Shown here: positions 6,148 through 13,575 of the stretch, in pieces | How the letters are laid out: every line of letters starts with the position of its first letter | Numbering within the stretch: position 1 is the first letter of the stretch | DNA from: CAZUCU01 sp964618845 | Lineage (GTDB): Bacteria; Patescibacteriota; Minisyncoccia; Phycocordibacterales; JAACPR01 | Length of the DNA: 29,576 bases | Reading direction: 5' to 3' | Assembly: GCA_964618845.1 (NCBI GenBank) | Contig: CAZUCU010000006.1 | Span: forward strand, 1 to 29,576 | Notes under the pieces: model-generated | The model's database searches: none | Seen by the model: the letters and a program-made list of their open reading frames with translations, nothing else | Told to the model about the DNA's origin: nothing | Made by a program: the position numbers and the translations under genes

Positions 6148-6269
6148 AAAAAACGAGGTTTAACCTCGAAAATGGTTTCAAACTCAAAAAAGCCTTATTT
6201 TAAGCCAAAAACACCTCTCGAGGTTTAACCTCGAAAAGCCAAAAAAGAGAAACGAGGTTTAACCTCAAA
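6148..6269. repeat. palindromic repeat cluster, copy A of the inverted pair
   Basis: Three copies of the 15-bp palindrome CGAGGTTTAACCTCG (the third lacks its last bases) alternate with two fixed spacers. The same ~120-bp block occurs in reverse orientation at 11384-11507, and the similarity continues into the 3' end of murB (to about 6310). The last palindrome supplies the TGA stop codon of murB. Confidence 0.85.
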
Positions 6270-7278
6270 AGATTTTTGGTTCAATTTCTAATTTTATTTT
6301 GAAGTTTCTCTCTATTTCTTTTTGAATATTTTTTATTACTTTTTCTAATTCAGCAAAACTTGCATCGCCAATGTTTGTTAATATGAGTTTATTTTTTGGA
6401 CTAAACTTAATATTTTTTGTTTCTAATTTTTGCCAATTTATATTTTCTAATAACCAACCTGCATAAAGCTTAAAAGTATTTTCATCAATTTGAAAATGGG
6501 GCATTCGGGGATATTTTTCTAAGAGCTTGTTTATAATTTCTACATCAACAAACGGATTTTTGAAAAAAGATCCGCAATTTGGAATTTCTTTGTAATTTGG
6601 AATCTTTTTGCTTCGTATATCCAAAACAGCATTTCTTATTTGTCTCGCTGATGGTTTTATTTGTCCCAAAAAATAAAGTTTTAAATCTTTATGGGTAGGC
6701 ATTTCTGCGGGTGTTTTTTTGAGTTCAAAACCAACTTTTGTAATTATAAATCTATTAGGCTCTCTTTTGAAAATACTATCTCTATAACCAAAATCACAAT
6801 CTTTCAAACCCAAAATAACAAATTTTTCTAATTTTCTATCTAATGCATGTAAATTTACAAAATAATCAGAAACTTCTTTACTATAGGCGCCAACATTTTG
6901 GATTGGTGTTGCCCCAACTGTTCCGGGTATTCCCGATAAGCACTCAAGACCAGAATGCTTATTTTCAATTGTCCATTTTACAAAATCATCCCAATTTTCC
7001 CCAGCGCCGACTTCTATTATGGAACTCTTATCAAAATTCTGGATTATTCTGATCCCTCTTATTTTGACTATCCCTACTACAAAATTATTTTTTTCATCAT
7101 TAAAAATTGAGTTTGTACCGTGCCCCAAAATGACCAAATCTTTTTTTTCGTCTTTTGCCAAATGGTGCGCCTTCCAAGCATCTTCCTCGGAATCTAAATC
7201 AAAAATAATTGATGCCTCTCCTCCTATTTTGAAAGCAGAATATTTCTTTAGATCTTTATTTTCTAGTATTCTTATCAT
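6265..7278 (-). CDS. murB: UDP-N-acetylenolpyruvoylglucosamine reductase
   Basis: A 337-residue cytoplasmic flavoenzyme that reduces UDP-GlcNAc-enolpyruvate, the product of MurA, to UDP-MurNAc with NADPH. Visible features: FAD-binding LGHGTNSIF (51-59), GIPGTVGATPIQNVGAY (117-132), GYRDS with R166, the catalytic serine in GSFFKNP (S237), and a C-terminal EIEP with E333 matching the catalytic glutamate. Length and the Tyr-loop region fit the type I (E. coli-like) enzyme. It is divergent from the murA fusion, with only 30 bp between starts. A TATGAT box lies 7 nt upstream of the ATG, so the mRNA is probably leaderless. The stop codon lies in a palindromic repeat. Confidence 0.95.
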   Translation of the reverse strand: MIRILENKDLKKYSAFKIGGEASIIFDLDSEEDAWKAHHLAKDEKKDLVILGHGTNSIFNDEKNNFVVGIVKIRGIRIIQNFDKSSIIEVGAGENWDDFVKWTIENKHSGLECLSGIPGTVGATPIQNVGAYSKEVSDYFVNLHALDRKLEKFVILGLKDCDFGYRDSIFKREPNRFIITKVGFELKKTPAEMPTHKDLKLYFLGQIKPSARQIRNAVLDIRSKKIPNYKEIPNCGSFFKNPFVDVEIINKLLEKYPRMPHFQIDENTFKLYAGWLLENINWQKLETKNIKFSPKNKLILTNIGDASFAELEKVIKNIQKEIERNFKIKLEIEPKIF

Positions 7279-7282
7279 CTTC

Positions 7283-7302
7283 TATATCATATGTGATATA
7301 AT
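7283..7302. promoter_or_regulatory. murB/murA divergent promoter with operator-like palindrome
   Basis: The palindrome TATATCA-TATG-TGATATA (7283-7300) covers both -10 boxes: TATAAT at 7297-7302 for murA (6 nt from its ATG) and TATGAT at 7286-7291 on the minus strand for murB (7 nt from its ATG). A protein bound here would block both promoters. The HTH domain of the MurA fusion is an obvious candidate. The site is seen; the binding is inferred. Confidence 0.65.
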
Positions 7303-7308
7303 ACCAAA

Positions 7309-8814
7309 ATGTCAAAGACAAATGAACAGATAAGTGAATTAATAAAAAGTCTTCGAAAAGAAAAGGGTTTAACCCAAAAAGATTTTTCTAAACTTCTAAA
7401 AACCTCCCAAAGTGCCGTGGCTCGGTTTGAAAGTGGAAAACAAAACTTAACAACAAATGAAATCAAAAAAATCAGTGAAGTTTTGGGAAGAAAACTGATT
7501 TCAGTGGATAAATCTTTAGATTTTAAAATTAATGGTGGTAAAAAATTGCATGGTGAGATAACTACAAACACTTCCAAAAACGGAGCAATGGGTTTAATTT
7601 GTGCCGCCTTACTAAATGAAGGTAAAACTATTTTACACAAAGTTCCAAGAATTGAAGAGGTTAACAGACTCTTAGAGATTTATGAAAGTATAGGAATCTC
7701 ATGTATTTGGAGTAATATTAACACTTTAACAATAAAATTACCCCATAAAATTAATATAAACAAAATAGACAAGAAGGCTACGACAAGAATTAGATCAGCC
7801 TTGATGATGATTGGACCTTTAATTCATAAATTTAAAAAATTTAAATTACCTCATGCTGGCGGATGTAAAATGGGAGAAAGAACTATTGCTGCACACAAAT
7901 ATGGTTTGGAAGAGTTAGGAATTCAAATCAATTCTCAAAAAAATCATTACTTAATCACAAATCAAAAAATAAAGGCTGGAGAAATTGTAATGTATGAGGC
8001 AGGCGATACCGCGACTATAAATGTTTTACTTGCTGCATCTTTAATACCAGAAGAAACAGTGATTTCATTTTCTTCTTCTAATTATCAAGTGCAAGAAGTT
8101 TGTGTTTTTTTACAAAAACTTGGAGTACAAATTGAAGGCATTGGAACTCATTATATAAAAATTCGAAATCCTAAATCAGAAATAAGAAAAGATATTGAAT
8201 ACACTTTGGCAGAAGATCCAATTGAATCTATGATGTTTATTTCTGTTGCTATTGTTACCAATTCAAAATTAAAAATAAAAAGATGTCCAATTGATTTTTT
8301 GAAACTTGAACTTTTGAAATTGAAAAAAATGGGTTTAAAATATAAAAAAACAAAAGTATACAAGGCAGAAAATGGTTTTACAAATTTGGTTGATATTACA
8401 ATTTTTCCTTCAAAATTCGTTGCTTTGTCGGATAAAATTCACCCATTACCATATCCTGGGATAAATGTAGACAACCTACCGTTCTTTGTACCAATTGCTA
8501 CATTAGCCGAGGGTCAAACTTTAATTCATGATTGGATGTGGGAAAACAGAGCAATTTATTTTACAGAATTAAATCGACTTGGTGCTGATATAAAACTTGC
8601 AGATCCGCACAGAGTTTTTGTAACAGGAAGAACAGAATTAAAGCCTGCACAAGTTGTTTGCCCACCTGCGCTTAGGCCCGCAATGATAATTTTAATAGCA
8701 ATGCTTGGAGCAAAAGGAGAATCAATTTTACGAAATGTTTATGCAATTGAAAGGGGATATGAAGATGTTGCCAAAAGATTAAATTCTATTGGTGCAGATA
8801 TTAAAATCATTTAA
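7309..8814 (+). CDS. murA: XRE-type HTH fused to MurA (UDP-GlcNAc enolpyruvyl transferase)
   Basis: A 501-residue protein. Residues about 8-64 are an XRE/Cro helix-turn-helix (LRKEKGLTQKDFSKLLKTSQ region, AVARFESGK), absent from ordinary MurA of about 420 residues. Residues about 70-501 are MurA, which transfers enolpyruvate from PEP to UDP-GlcNAc. K90-N91 match the K22-N23 pair, C186 in AGGCKMG is the catalytic cysteine, PYPGINVD near 382-389 carries the conserved aspartate, and ERGYEDVAKRL closes the protein. All key residues are kept, so it should be active. Divergent from murB, the next pathway step. A short stretch near residue 284 (IRNPKSEIRK) looks like a translated fragment of the local palindromic repeat. 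Start chosen from TATAAT ending 6 nt upstream. Confidence 0.95.
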   Translation: MSKTNEQISELIKSLRKEKGLTQKDFSKLLKTSQSAVARFESGKQNLTTNEIKKISEVLGRKLISVDKSLDFKINGGKKLHGEITTNTSKNGAMGLICAALLNEGKTILHKVPRIEEVNRLLEIYESIGISCIWSNINTLTIKLPHKININKIDKKATTRIRSALMMIGPLIHKFKKFKLPHAGGCKMGERTIAAHKYGLEELGIQINSQKNHYLITNQKIKAGEIVMYEAGDTATINVLLAASLIPEETVISFSSSNYQVQEVCVFLQKLGVQIEGIGTHYIKIRNPKSEIRKDIEYTLAEDPIESMMFISVAIVTNSKLKIKRCPIDFLKLELLKLKKMGLKYKKTKVYKAENGFTNLVDITIFPSKFVALSDKIHPLPYPGINVDNLPFFVPIATLAEGQTLIHDWMWENRAIYFTELNRLGADIKLADPHRVFVTGRTELKPAQVVCPPALRPAMIILIAMLGAKGESILRNVYAIERGYEDVAKRLNSIGADIKII

Positions 8815-8826
8815 ATTAAATAGAAT

Positions 8827-8850
8827 GCGCGCGAGCTTAAGCTCGCGCGC
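8827..8850. terminator. 24-bp perfect GC-rich palindrome between convergent genes
   Basis: The sequence reads the same on both strands over 24 bp (alternating GC, then GAGCTTAAGCTC at the centre). It lies 12 bp after murA and contains the stop codon of the convergent 8837 gene. It may limit readthrough in both directions, but no T-run follows. Confidence 0.5.
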
Positions 8851-9124
8851 GCCGGAAAATCAAAAAACAGAAAACTATCCAAAAGACTTCGAGCAAAAAC
8901 GCAATCAGGAAAAACAGACAAAAACATACAAAGCCAACAACATTGGCCAAGGTTTTTAATCCAATTGGCACAAGAGGAACAGTTGCCCCGTAATGTTTTT
9001 TTCCAAATATCAGATATAACATTCCGTGTTCATCAGATTGCGCTCGAGCAAGAATCTTCTGCATTAGGTCTTTCATTTTTTTGAACTCTTTTCTTCTCAA
9101 GAATATAACAAAATAGACAATCAT
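8837..9124 (-). CDS. small membrane protein, unknown function
   Basis: A 95-residue protein that I do not recognise. The N-terminal half is polar and basic (RRKEFKKMKDLMQKILARAQ), then GKKHYGATVPLVPIGLK. Residues about 58-90 are strongly hydrophobic, enough for one long or two short membrane spans, and the C-terminus is FRRARA. A start at M17 (9076) is equally possible. The last codons and stop fall in the 24-bp palindrome, so the tail may be repeat-derived. It is convergent with murA and divergent from rsmI, whose start is 51 bp away. Coding is likely but not certain. Confidence 0.5.
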   Translation of the reverse strand: MIVYFVIFLRRKEFKKMKDLMQKILARAQSDEHGMLYLIFGKKHYGATVPLVPIGLKTLANVVGFVCFCLFFLIAFLLEVFWIVFCFLIFRRARA

Positions 9125-9175
9125 TCAATTCTATGTATATTGCTTTTTGGACAAAAATATATTAAAAATAGTTTC

Positions 9176-9847
9176 ATGTCTACTCTATATGTAACAGCGA
9201 CTCCCATTGGAAATTTAAAAGATATTACATTTCGCGCAGTTGAAGTCTTGCAAAATGTTGATTTTGTAATTTGTGAAGATACTCGTGTGACAGGAAAACT
9301 TTTGAATCATCTAAAAATCAAAAAGAAAATGATTTCATTAAATGCTTTTACCGAAAAGAAAAGTTTAGTAAATTTGATTGACAAAATTCTTGAAAATTCA
9401 AGTGTTGCTTTTGTTTCTGATGCGGGGACTCCGGGGATTTCGGATCCTGGTGTTCGGCTTGTGAATTTGTGTCGAGTAAGAAAAATTGGAGTGATTCCAA
9501 TTCCTGGCCCATCTGCTTTGACAGCTTCTTTATCGGCTTCTGGATTTGATTCTTCCATTTTTTTATTTTTAGGTTTTTTGCCAAAAAAGAAGGGTAGAAA
9601 AAGACTTCTTGAAAAAATTTCGAATATTCAAGACACTGTTGTTTTTTATGAGTCCCCACATCGAATTAAAAAAACTTTAATAGATTTTGGTGGTTTATTG
9701 GGAGATAGAGAAATAGGTATTTACAAAGAAATTACCAAAATTCACGAAGAATTTATTTCTGGTACAATAATGGAGGTTCTTGATTTTTTTGAAAAAAATA
9801 AAGACAAAATTAAAGGAGAATTTGTTGTTATAATTAACAGCAAATAG
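9176..9847 (+). CDS. rsmI: 16S rRNA 2'-O-methyltransferase RsmI (C1402)
   Basis: A 223-residue member of the tetrapyrrole-methylase (SPOUT-unrelated, class III) family. The start motif LYVTATPIGNLKDITFRA, then CEDTRVTGKLL, SDAGTPGISDPG (81-92) and PIPGPSALTASLSASG (108-123), are diagnostic for RsmI. It methylates the ribose of C1402 in the decoding centre. In this window that base is at about 2996, three nucleotides after the 3' splice site of the 16S intron. An upstream in-frame start at 9140 would add 12 residues; ATG 9176 fits the conserved N-terminus. The C-terminal HTH found in E. coli RsmI is absent (shorter form). Confidence 0.95.
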   Translation: MSTLYVTATPIGNLKDITFRAVEVLQNVDFVICEDTRVTGKLLNHLKIKKKMISLNAFTEKKSLVNLIDKILENSSVAFVSDAGTPGISDPGVRLVNLCRVRKIGVIPIPGPSALTASLSASGFDSSIFLFLGFLPKKKGRKRLLEKISNIQDTVVFYESPHRIKKTLIDFGGLLGDREIGIYKEITKIHEEFISGTIMEVLDFFEKNKDKIKGEFVVIINSK

Positions 9848-9870
9848 TTAACTATTAAAAAATCAATTTT

Positions 9871-10143
9871 ATGAAAACTTATAAAGTATTGTTTGTTATA
9901 GCATTAATAATTTTAATTGTTCCCTTTTTGGGGGTTCCAGAAATTTATAAAAACTGGGCTAATATTATAGTTGCTTTATTTTTATTTTCTTACTCTTTGC
10001 GAGAAAGACTTTTTGTTAAATCACAAAACAGAAATAGTGATGTCTTTATAGAATCTCATACTTCAGAAGATGAAGTGGGGATTAACGAAGAAGTAATTGA
10101 ACAAGGGGAAGAATTTGAAGATAAATTAATGGAAGAAAAATAA
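9871..10143 (+). CDS. two-TM membrane protein, unknown function
   Basis: A 90-residue protein with two hydrophobic segments (about 6-22 and 28-43) joined by a short loop, then a basic RERLFVKSQNR and an acidic C-terminal tail rich in E and D. I do not recognise the family. Its stop codon overlaps the ATG of the next gene (TAATG), so the two are probably co-translated. The acidic tail should be cytoplasmic. Confidence 0.7.
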   Translation: MKTYKVLFVIALIILIVPFLGVPEIYKNWANIIVALFLFSYSLRERLFVKSQNRNSDVFIESHTSEDEVGINEEVIEQGEEFEDKLMEEK

Positions 10144-11327
10144 TGAATAAAATTTGGTGGGTATTATTAATAATAATTTTAGTTGTAGGAATTTTATTTT
10201 TTGCAAGGCACAATGTGGCTTATGAGATATATGAGACGAAATTCGAAGCACTAAATCCGAAATCCGAAACAAGCACTAAATCCGAAATTCTAAATCAGAA
10301 ACAAATTGAACATCTAAAAACCCCAGAACCTTTGAAAGCAATTTATATGACCGCTTGTGCTGCTGGAACTCCATCTTTTAGAGAAAGTTTAACTTCTCTT
10401 ATTGATAATTCAGAAATTAATGCAATTATTATAGATGTAAAAGATTTTTCTGGAACTATTTCTTTTCCAACAGAACTTGAAGGGAAAAATGCAACCGGAT
10501 GCAAAGTCTCGGATATGAGGGAGTTTTTGGAATTATTATATTCCAAAGGAATTTATTCAATTGCACGAATTACAGTTTTTCAAGACCCGTATTATTCCAA
10601 AGTTCATCCAGAGTTAGCAGTTAAAAAGGCAAGCGATGGGGGAGTGTGGAAAGATTTTAAGGGTTTAAGTTTTATTGAGGTTAGTGCCAAACCTTATTGG
10701 GATTATATCTACAACCTTTCTGTAGAATCTTATGAGCTCGGATTTGATGAAATAAATTTTGATTATGTAAGATTTCCATCTGATGGAAATATGAAAGATA
10801 TTTATTTTCCAAATCTCGGTAGTAAAACAAAATCAGAAGCAATGGAAGAATTTTTTGCGTACTTATCCTCCAAACTGCGAGAAAAAAACATACCAATATC
10901 AGTTGATCTGTTTGGGATGGTTACAACTAATTATGATGATTTAAATATTGGTCAAGTTTTAGAGCGCGCTTTGCCATACTTTGATTATGTTTGCCCCATG
11001 ACTTATCCATCACACTATCCAAATGGCTTTAATAATTGGCTGAACCCCGACGATCATATTTACGAGACGGTTTATTTTGCTATGAGCACTGCTGTGGAAC
11101 GTGTTAATGCTCTCAAAAATGCTTCTACAACTCCTGAAGAAGTGCGAAATCGATTGAATCCACTCCAACTGCGAACTTGGATTCAGGATTTTGATTATGG
11201 TGGGAATTATGATGTTGCTGAAGTAAAAGCGCAAATCAAAGCGACATATGATGCGGGATTAACATCTTGGATGGTTTGGGATCCGGGGAATAGATATACA
11301 AAGGGAGCGTATATTAGTGAACAGTGA
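10143..11327 (+). CDS. DUF4015 family putative glycoside hydrolase
   Basis: A 394-residue protein. Residues about 4-20 are a membrane anchor or signal sequence. Residues about 30-58 form a linker whose DNA (10237-10310) is the AAATCCGAAATTC palindromic repeat in frame. From residue 60 the DUF4015 domain follows, a TIM-barrel fold related to glycoside hydrolases: AIYMTA, AIIIDVKD, ARITVFQDP, FDEINFDYVRFPSDG, VDLFGM, VCPMTYPSHY and the closing WMVWDPGNRYTKGAY. The D/E in DVKD, NFDYVRFP and CPMTYPSHY are likely sugar-site residues. It is probably an extracellular, membrane-tethered enzyme on surface or wall glycans. Substrate unknown. Confidence 0.85.
   Translation: MNKIWWVLLIIILVVGILFFARHNVAYEIYETKFEALNPKSETSTKSEILNQKQIEHLKTPEPLKAIYMTACAAGTPSFRESLTSLIDNSEINAIIIDVKDFSGTISFPTELEGKNATGCKVSDMREFLELLYSKGIYSIARITVFQDPYYSKVHPELAVKKASDGGVWKDFKGLSFIEVSAKPYWDYIYNLSVESYELGFDEINFDYVRFPSDGNMKDIYFPNLGSKTKSEAMEEFFAYLSSKLREKNIPISVDLFGMVTTNYDDLNIGQVLERALPYFDYVCPMTYPSHYPNGFNNWLNPDDHIYETVYFAMSTAVERVNALKNASTTPEEVRNRLNPLQLRTWIQDFDYGGNYDVAEVKAQIKATYDAGLTSWMVWDPGNRYTKGAYISEQ
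10237..10310 (+). repeat. palindromic-repeat fragment inside a coding sequence
   Basis: Units ACTAAATCCGAAA, AATCCGAAATTC and TAAATCAGAAACAAAT match the repeat family inserted in the 16S gene. It is read in frame as a linker between the membrane anchor and the catalytic domain of the DUF4015 protein. Confidence 0.75.
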
Positions 11328-11335
11328 TTAGTGTT

Positions 11336-11397
11336 CAGAGAATAGAAAAAACTTCAAAATAAAATTAGAAATCGAACCAAGAATTTTTCGAGGTTAA
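11336..11397 (+). pseudogene. duplicated 3' tail of murB
   Basis: In the plus frame it reads RKNFKIKLEIEPRIF and then stops, against RNFKIKLEIEPKIF at the end of the intact murB. Nothing else of murB is present before it; the DUF4015 gene ends only 9-16 bp upstream. It is a remnant of an inverted duplication or of a second murB that was lost. Confidence 0.8.
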
Positions 11398-11507
11398 ACC
11401 TCATTTCTCTTTTTTGGCTTTTCGAGGTTAAACCTCGAGAGGTGTTTTTAGCTTAAAATAAGGCTTTTTTGCGTTTGAACCCATTTTCGAGGTTAAACCT
11501 CGTTTTT
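11384..11507. repeat. palindromic repeat cluster, copy B of the inverted pair
   Basis: Near-identical to 6148-6269 in reverse orientation, with three CGAGGTTTAACCTCG palindromes (the first imperfect). Together with the murB tail it forms about 165 bp of inverted repeat bracketing murB to the DUF4015 gene. Confidence 0.85.
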
Positions 11508-11625
11508 ATGCTTGGTTTGTTTACAGGATGATACCAGTTTGCTTTCAGGGGGCTGGCAGGCGGGATCCACCGATAATAAAAATAATAAAGAAGAATTTAA
11601 AATAAAATCTGATAAAATTAAAGTA

Positions 11626-13368
11626 GTGAAAAGTAAATTACAATTGTTTCTAAAAATTCTTTTTTATTTTAAACCATTTAGATGGGTTTTTTCTTTGATA
11701 TTAATTCTGGTTTTTATCGAAAATTCTCTGCGAAACTTTTCTTCTTTCTTTTTGGGCAAAGTTATAGATTCTTTTTCAATTGGTACTTTTGAAACCGTTA
11801 TTTGGTTTTCTATCGCTTATATTATTTTTAGAACTGTTCCTATACTTATAGACAGGTTTACAGGTATTTTGGAAATCAAAAAGACTGATTTTGCAATGTA
11901 TCACCACATAAATAGAGTTACTTTGAAAAAATCCTTGGAACTTTCTTTGGGACAATTAAAAAACGAGCACAGTGGAATTAAACAAGATGTAATAAAAAAT
12001 GGCGAAAATGCCCTGGATCAATTTCATTTTATGTCAATATATGAAATTGTTCCTATTTTTTCTTCAATTGTCATTGCATTATTTGGTTTGGCTTTTATAA
12101 GTATTAAATTTTTTATAGCTTCTCTAATCTTTTTAGTGGTTTATGTTGCATTTAATTGGTTTATCAATGATGAAATGAAGGACCCAATGAAAAAAGCTAT
12201 TGAACTTCGAAAAGAAAAGTCCAAAGTTTATACCGATCTTCTCAGAAACTTATTTTTTATAAAGTTTTCAGGACAAAAATCTTTTGCTGTTGATCAACTC
12301 AAAAAATATCAAAATAAACATGAAAATTTTGGAATTGCAATGTGGACGCGTTATCACAAAAAAATGTTTATTTCAGATTTAACGCAAATTTTATTTTTTG
12401 CTTTTGTTTTATTTTATACTGTTTTCGGAGTTAAAAATGGAATTATTACTATTGGTATGTTTTTGCCAATAACAGCTTGGATGAGTCAATTTTCAGGTTC
12501 ATTGTCTCAACTTCGACACATACAAAGGCGAATTATGGTAGCAGGTTCTGATTTAAAGAAGATGTTTGATATGCTCGAACAAAAGTCGGACATCTTTATT
12601 GCGAATGAACCAATGAAAATCAAAAAATTCGAAAAAAATATTAGATTTGAAAATGTTAGTTTTGATTATTCAGATGGCAAAAAAAGCGCTCTTATAGATA
12701 TTGATTTGGAAATCAAAAAAGGTGAGAAGGTTGCGCTAGTGGGTAAATCCGGCTCTGGTAAATCTACAATTGTTTCTTTATTACTTAGACTTTATGATCC
12801 TTCTTTTGGCGATATTTTAATTGATGGAATTGACCTCAAACAGTTGGATGTAAGTGATTGGCATAATTTAATTTCTTATGTTCCACAAGATGGCGATTTG
12901 ATCGACATGACAATAAAAGAAAATGTTTTGTTTGGAGCAAAAGGAAAAGCATCAAATTTTAGAATAGAAGAAGCTTTGAAAAAAGCAGAAGCTTATGAGT
13001 TTGTAACACAACTTCCGCACGGTCTTGAAACAAAAGTTGGTGAAAGAGGAGTAAAACTTTCTGGTGGACAAAAACAAAGGATTTGTATTGCTCGGGCGTT
13101 GGTAAAAAACTCACCGATTTTAATTCTTGATGAAGCGACTTCAAGTTTGGATTCTGAAACTGAACAATTTTTAAACAAAAATATTTGGGAAATTCTTTCT
13201 GATAAAACTGGGATTGTTATTGCACACAGATTAAGTACTATTTTGGATGCTGATAAAATCGTAGTAGTTGATGAAGGAAAAATTGTTGGAATTGGTAAAC
13301 ATAGAAAACTTTTGAAAGAATGTCCATTTTATAAAAAACTCGTTGATGCACAGAATATAAGCTTCTAA
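11626..13368 (+). CDS. ABC exporter, membrane and ATPase domains fused
   Basis: A half-transporter of the MsbA type. Six membrane helices occupy the first ~320 residues. The ATPase follows with Walker A GKSGSGKST, the signature LSGGQKQRICIARAL, Walker B ILILDEATSSLD and the H-loop IAHRLST. It should work as a homodimer and export a lipid, peptide or glycan; the substrate is not deducible. I chose GTG 11626 because TAAAAT ends 7 nt upstream and the first helix then begins near residue 20. A longer form from TTG 11512 would add a 38-residue, compositionally odd leader (GGWQAGSTDNKNNK) and cannot be excluded. Confidence 0.88.
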   Translation: MKSKLQLFLKILFYFKPFRWVFSLILILVFIENSLRNFSSFFLGKVIDSFSIGTFETVIWFSIAYIIFRTVPILIDRFTGILEIKKTDFAMYHHINRVTLKKSLELSLGQLKNEHSGIKQDVIKNGENALDQFHFMSIYEIVPIFSSIVIALFGLAFISIKFFIASLIFLVVYVAFNWFINDEMKDPMKKAIELRKEKSKVYTDLLRNLFFIKFSGQKSFAVDQLKKYQNKHENFGIAMWTRYHKKMFISDLTQILFFAFVLFYTVFGVKNGIITIGMFLPITAWMSQFSGSLSQLRHIQRRIMVAGSDLKKMFDMLEQKSDIFIANEPMKIKKFEKNIRFENVSFDYSDGKKSALIDIDLEIKKGEKVALVGKSGSGKSTIVSLLLRLYDPSFGDILIDGIDLKQLDVSDWHNLISYVPQDGDLIDMTIKENVLFGAKGKASNFRIEEALKKAEAYEFVTQLPHGLETKVGERGVKLSGGQKQRICIARALVKNSPILILDEATSSLDSETEQFLNKNIWEILSDKTGIVIAHRLSTILDADKIVVVDEGKIVGIGKHRKLLKECPFYKKLVDAQNISF

Positions 13369-13556
13369 AAAATTCTAAATCAGAAGCACGAAATACGAAA
13401 TAAATCCCAAATTCTAAATTCGAAATCAGAAACAAAAATAAATTTCTGATTTCGTGCTTCGTGCTTCAGATTTGCTTGCCCCGAGCTTTGTCGAGGGGTT
13501 TCGAATTTCGTATTTCTGATTTGTTTGGCTTTTTGTGCTTCGTTTTTTCCTAAATG
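13369..13556. repeat. intergenic copy of the 16S-insertion palindromic repeat
   Basis: It fills the gap between the ABC exporter and the next gene. It is in the opposite orientation to the 16S copies: TTGCTTGCCCCGAGC and TCGAGGGGTTTCGAATTTCG are the reverse complement of their central hairpin. Both ends consist of AAATTCGAAATC/CGAAATACGAA units, giving a long imperfect stem. No protein is encoded in it. Confidence 0.85.
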
Positions 13557-13561
13557 TCTAC

Positions 13562-13569
13562 TATAATAT
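13562..13569 (+). promoter_or_regulatory. -10 box adjoining the 13576 start
   Basis: TATAAT (13562-13567, or the overlapping TAATAT 13564-13569) ends 6-8 nt before the ATG. No Shine-Dalgarno could fit, so a leaderless transcript is predicted. Confidence 0.6.
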
Positions 13570-13575
13570 ACACAA

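Noticed and set aside
7287..7640. 117-residue minus-strand ORF in the HTH part of murA
   Set aside because: It overlaps the well-supported HTH coding region and the murB promoter.
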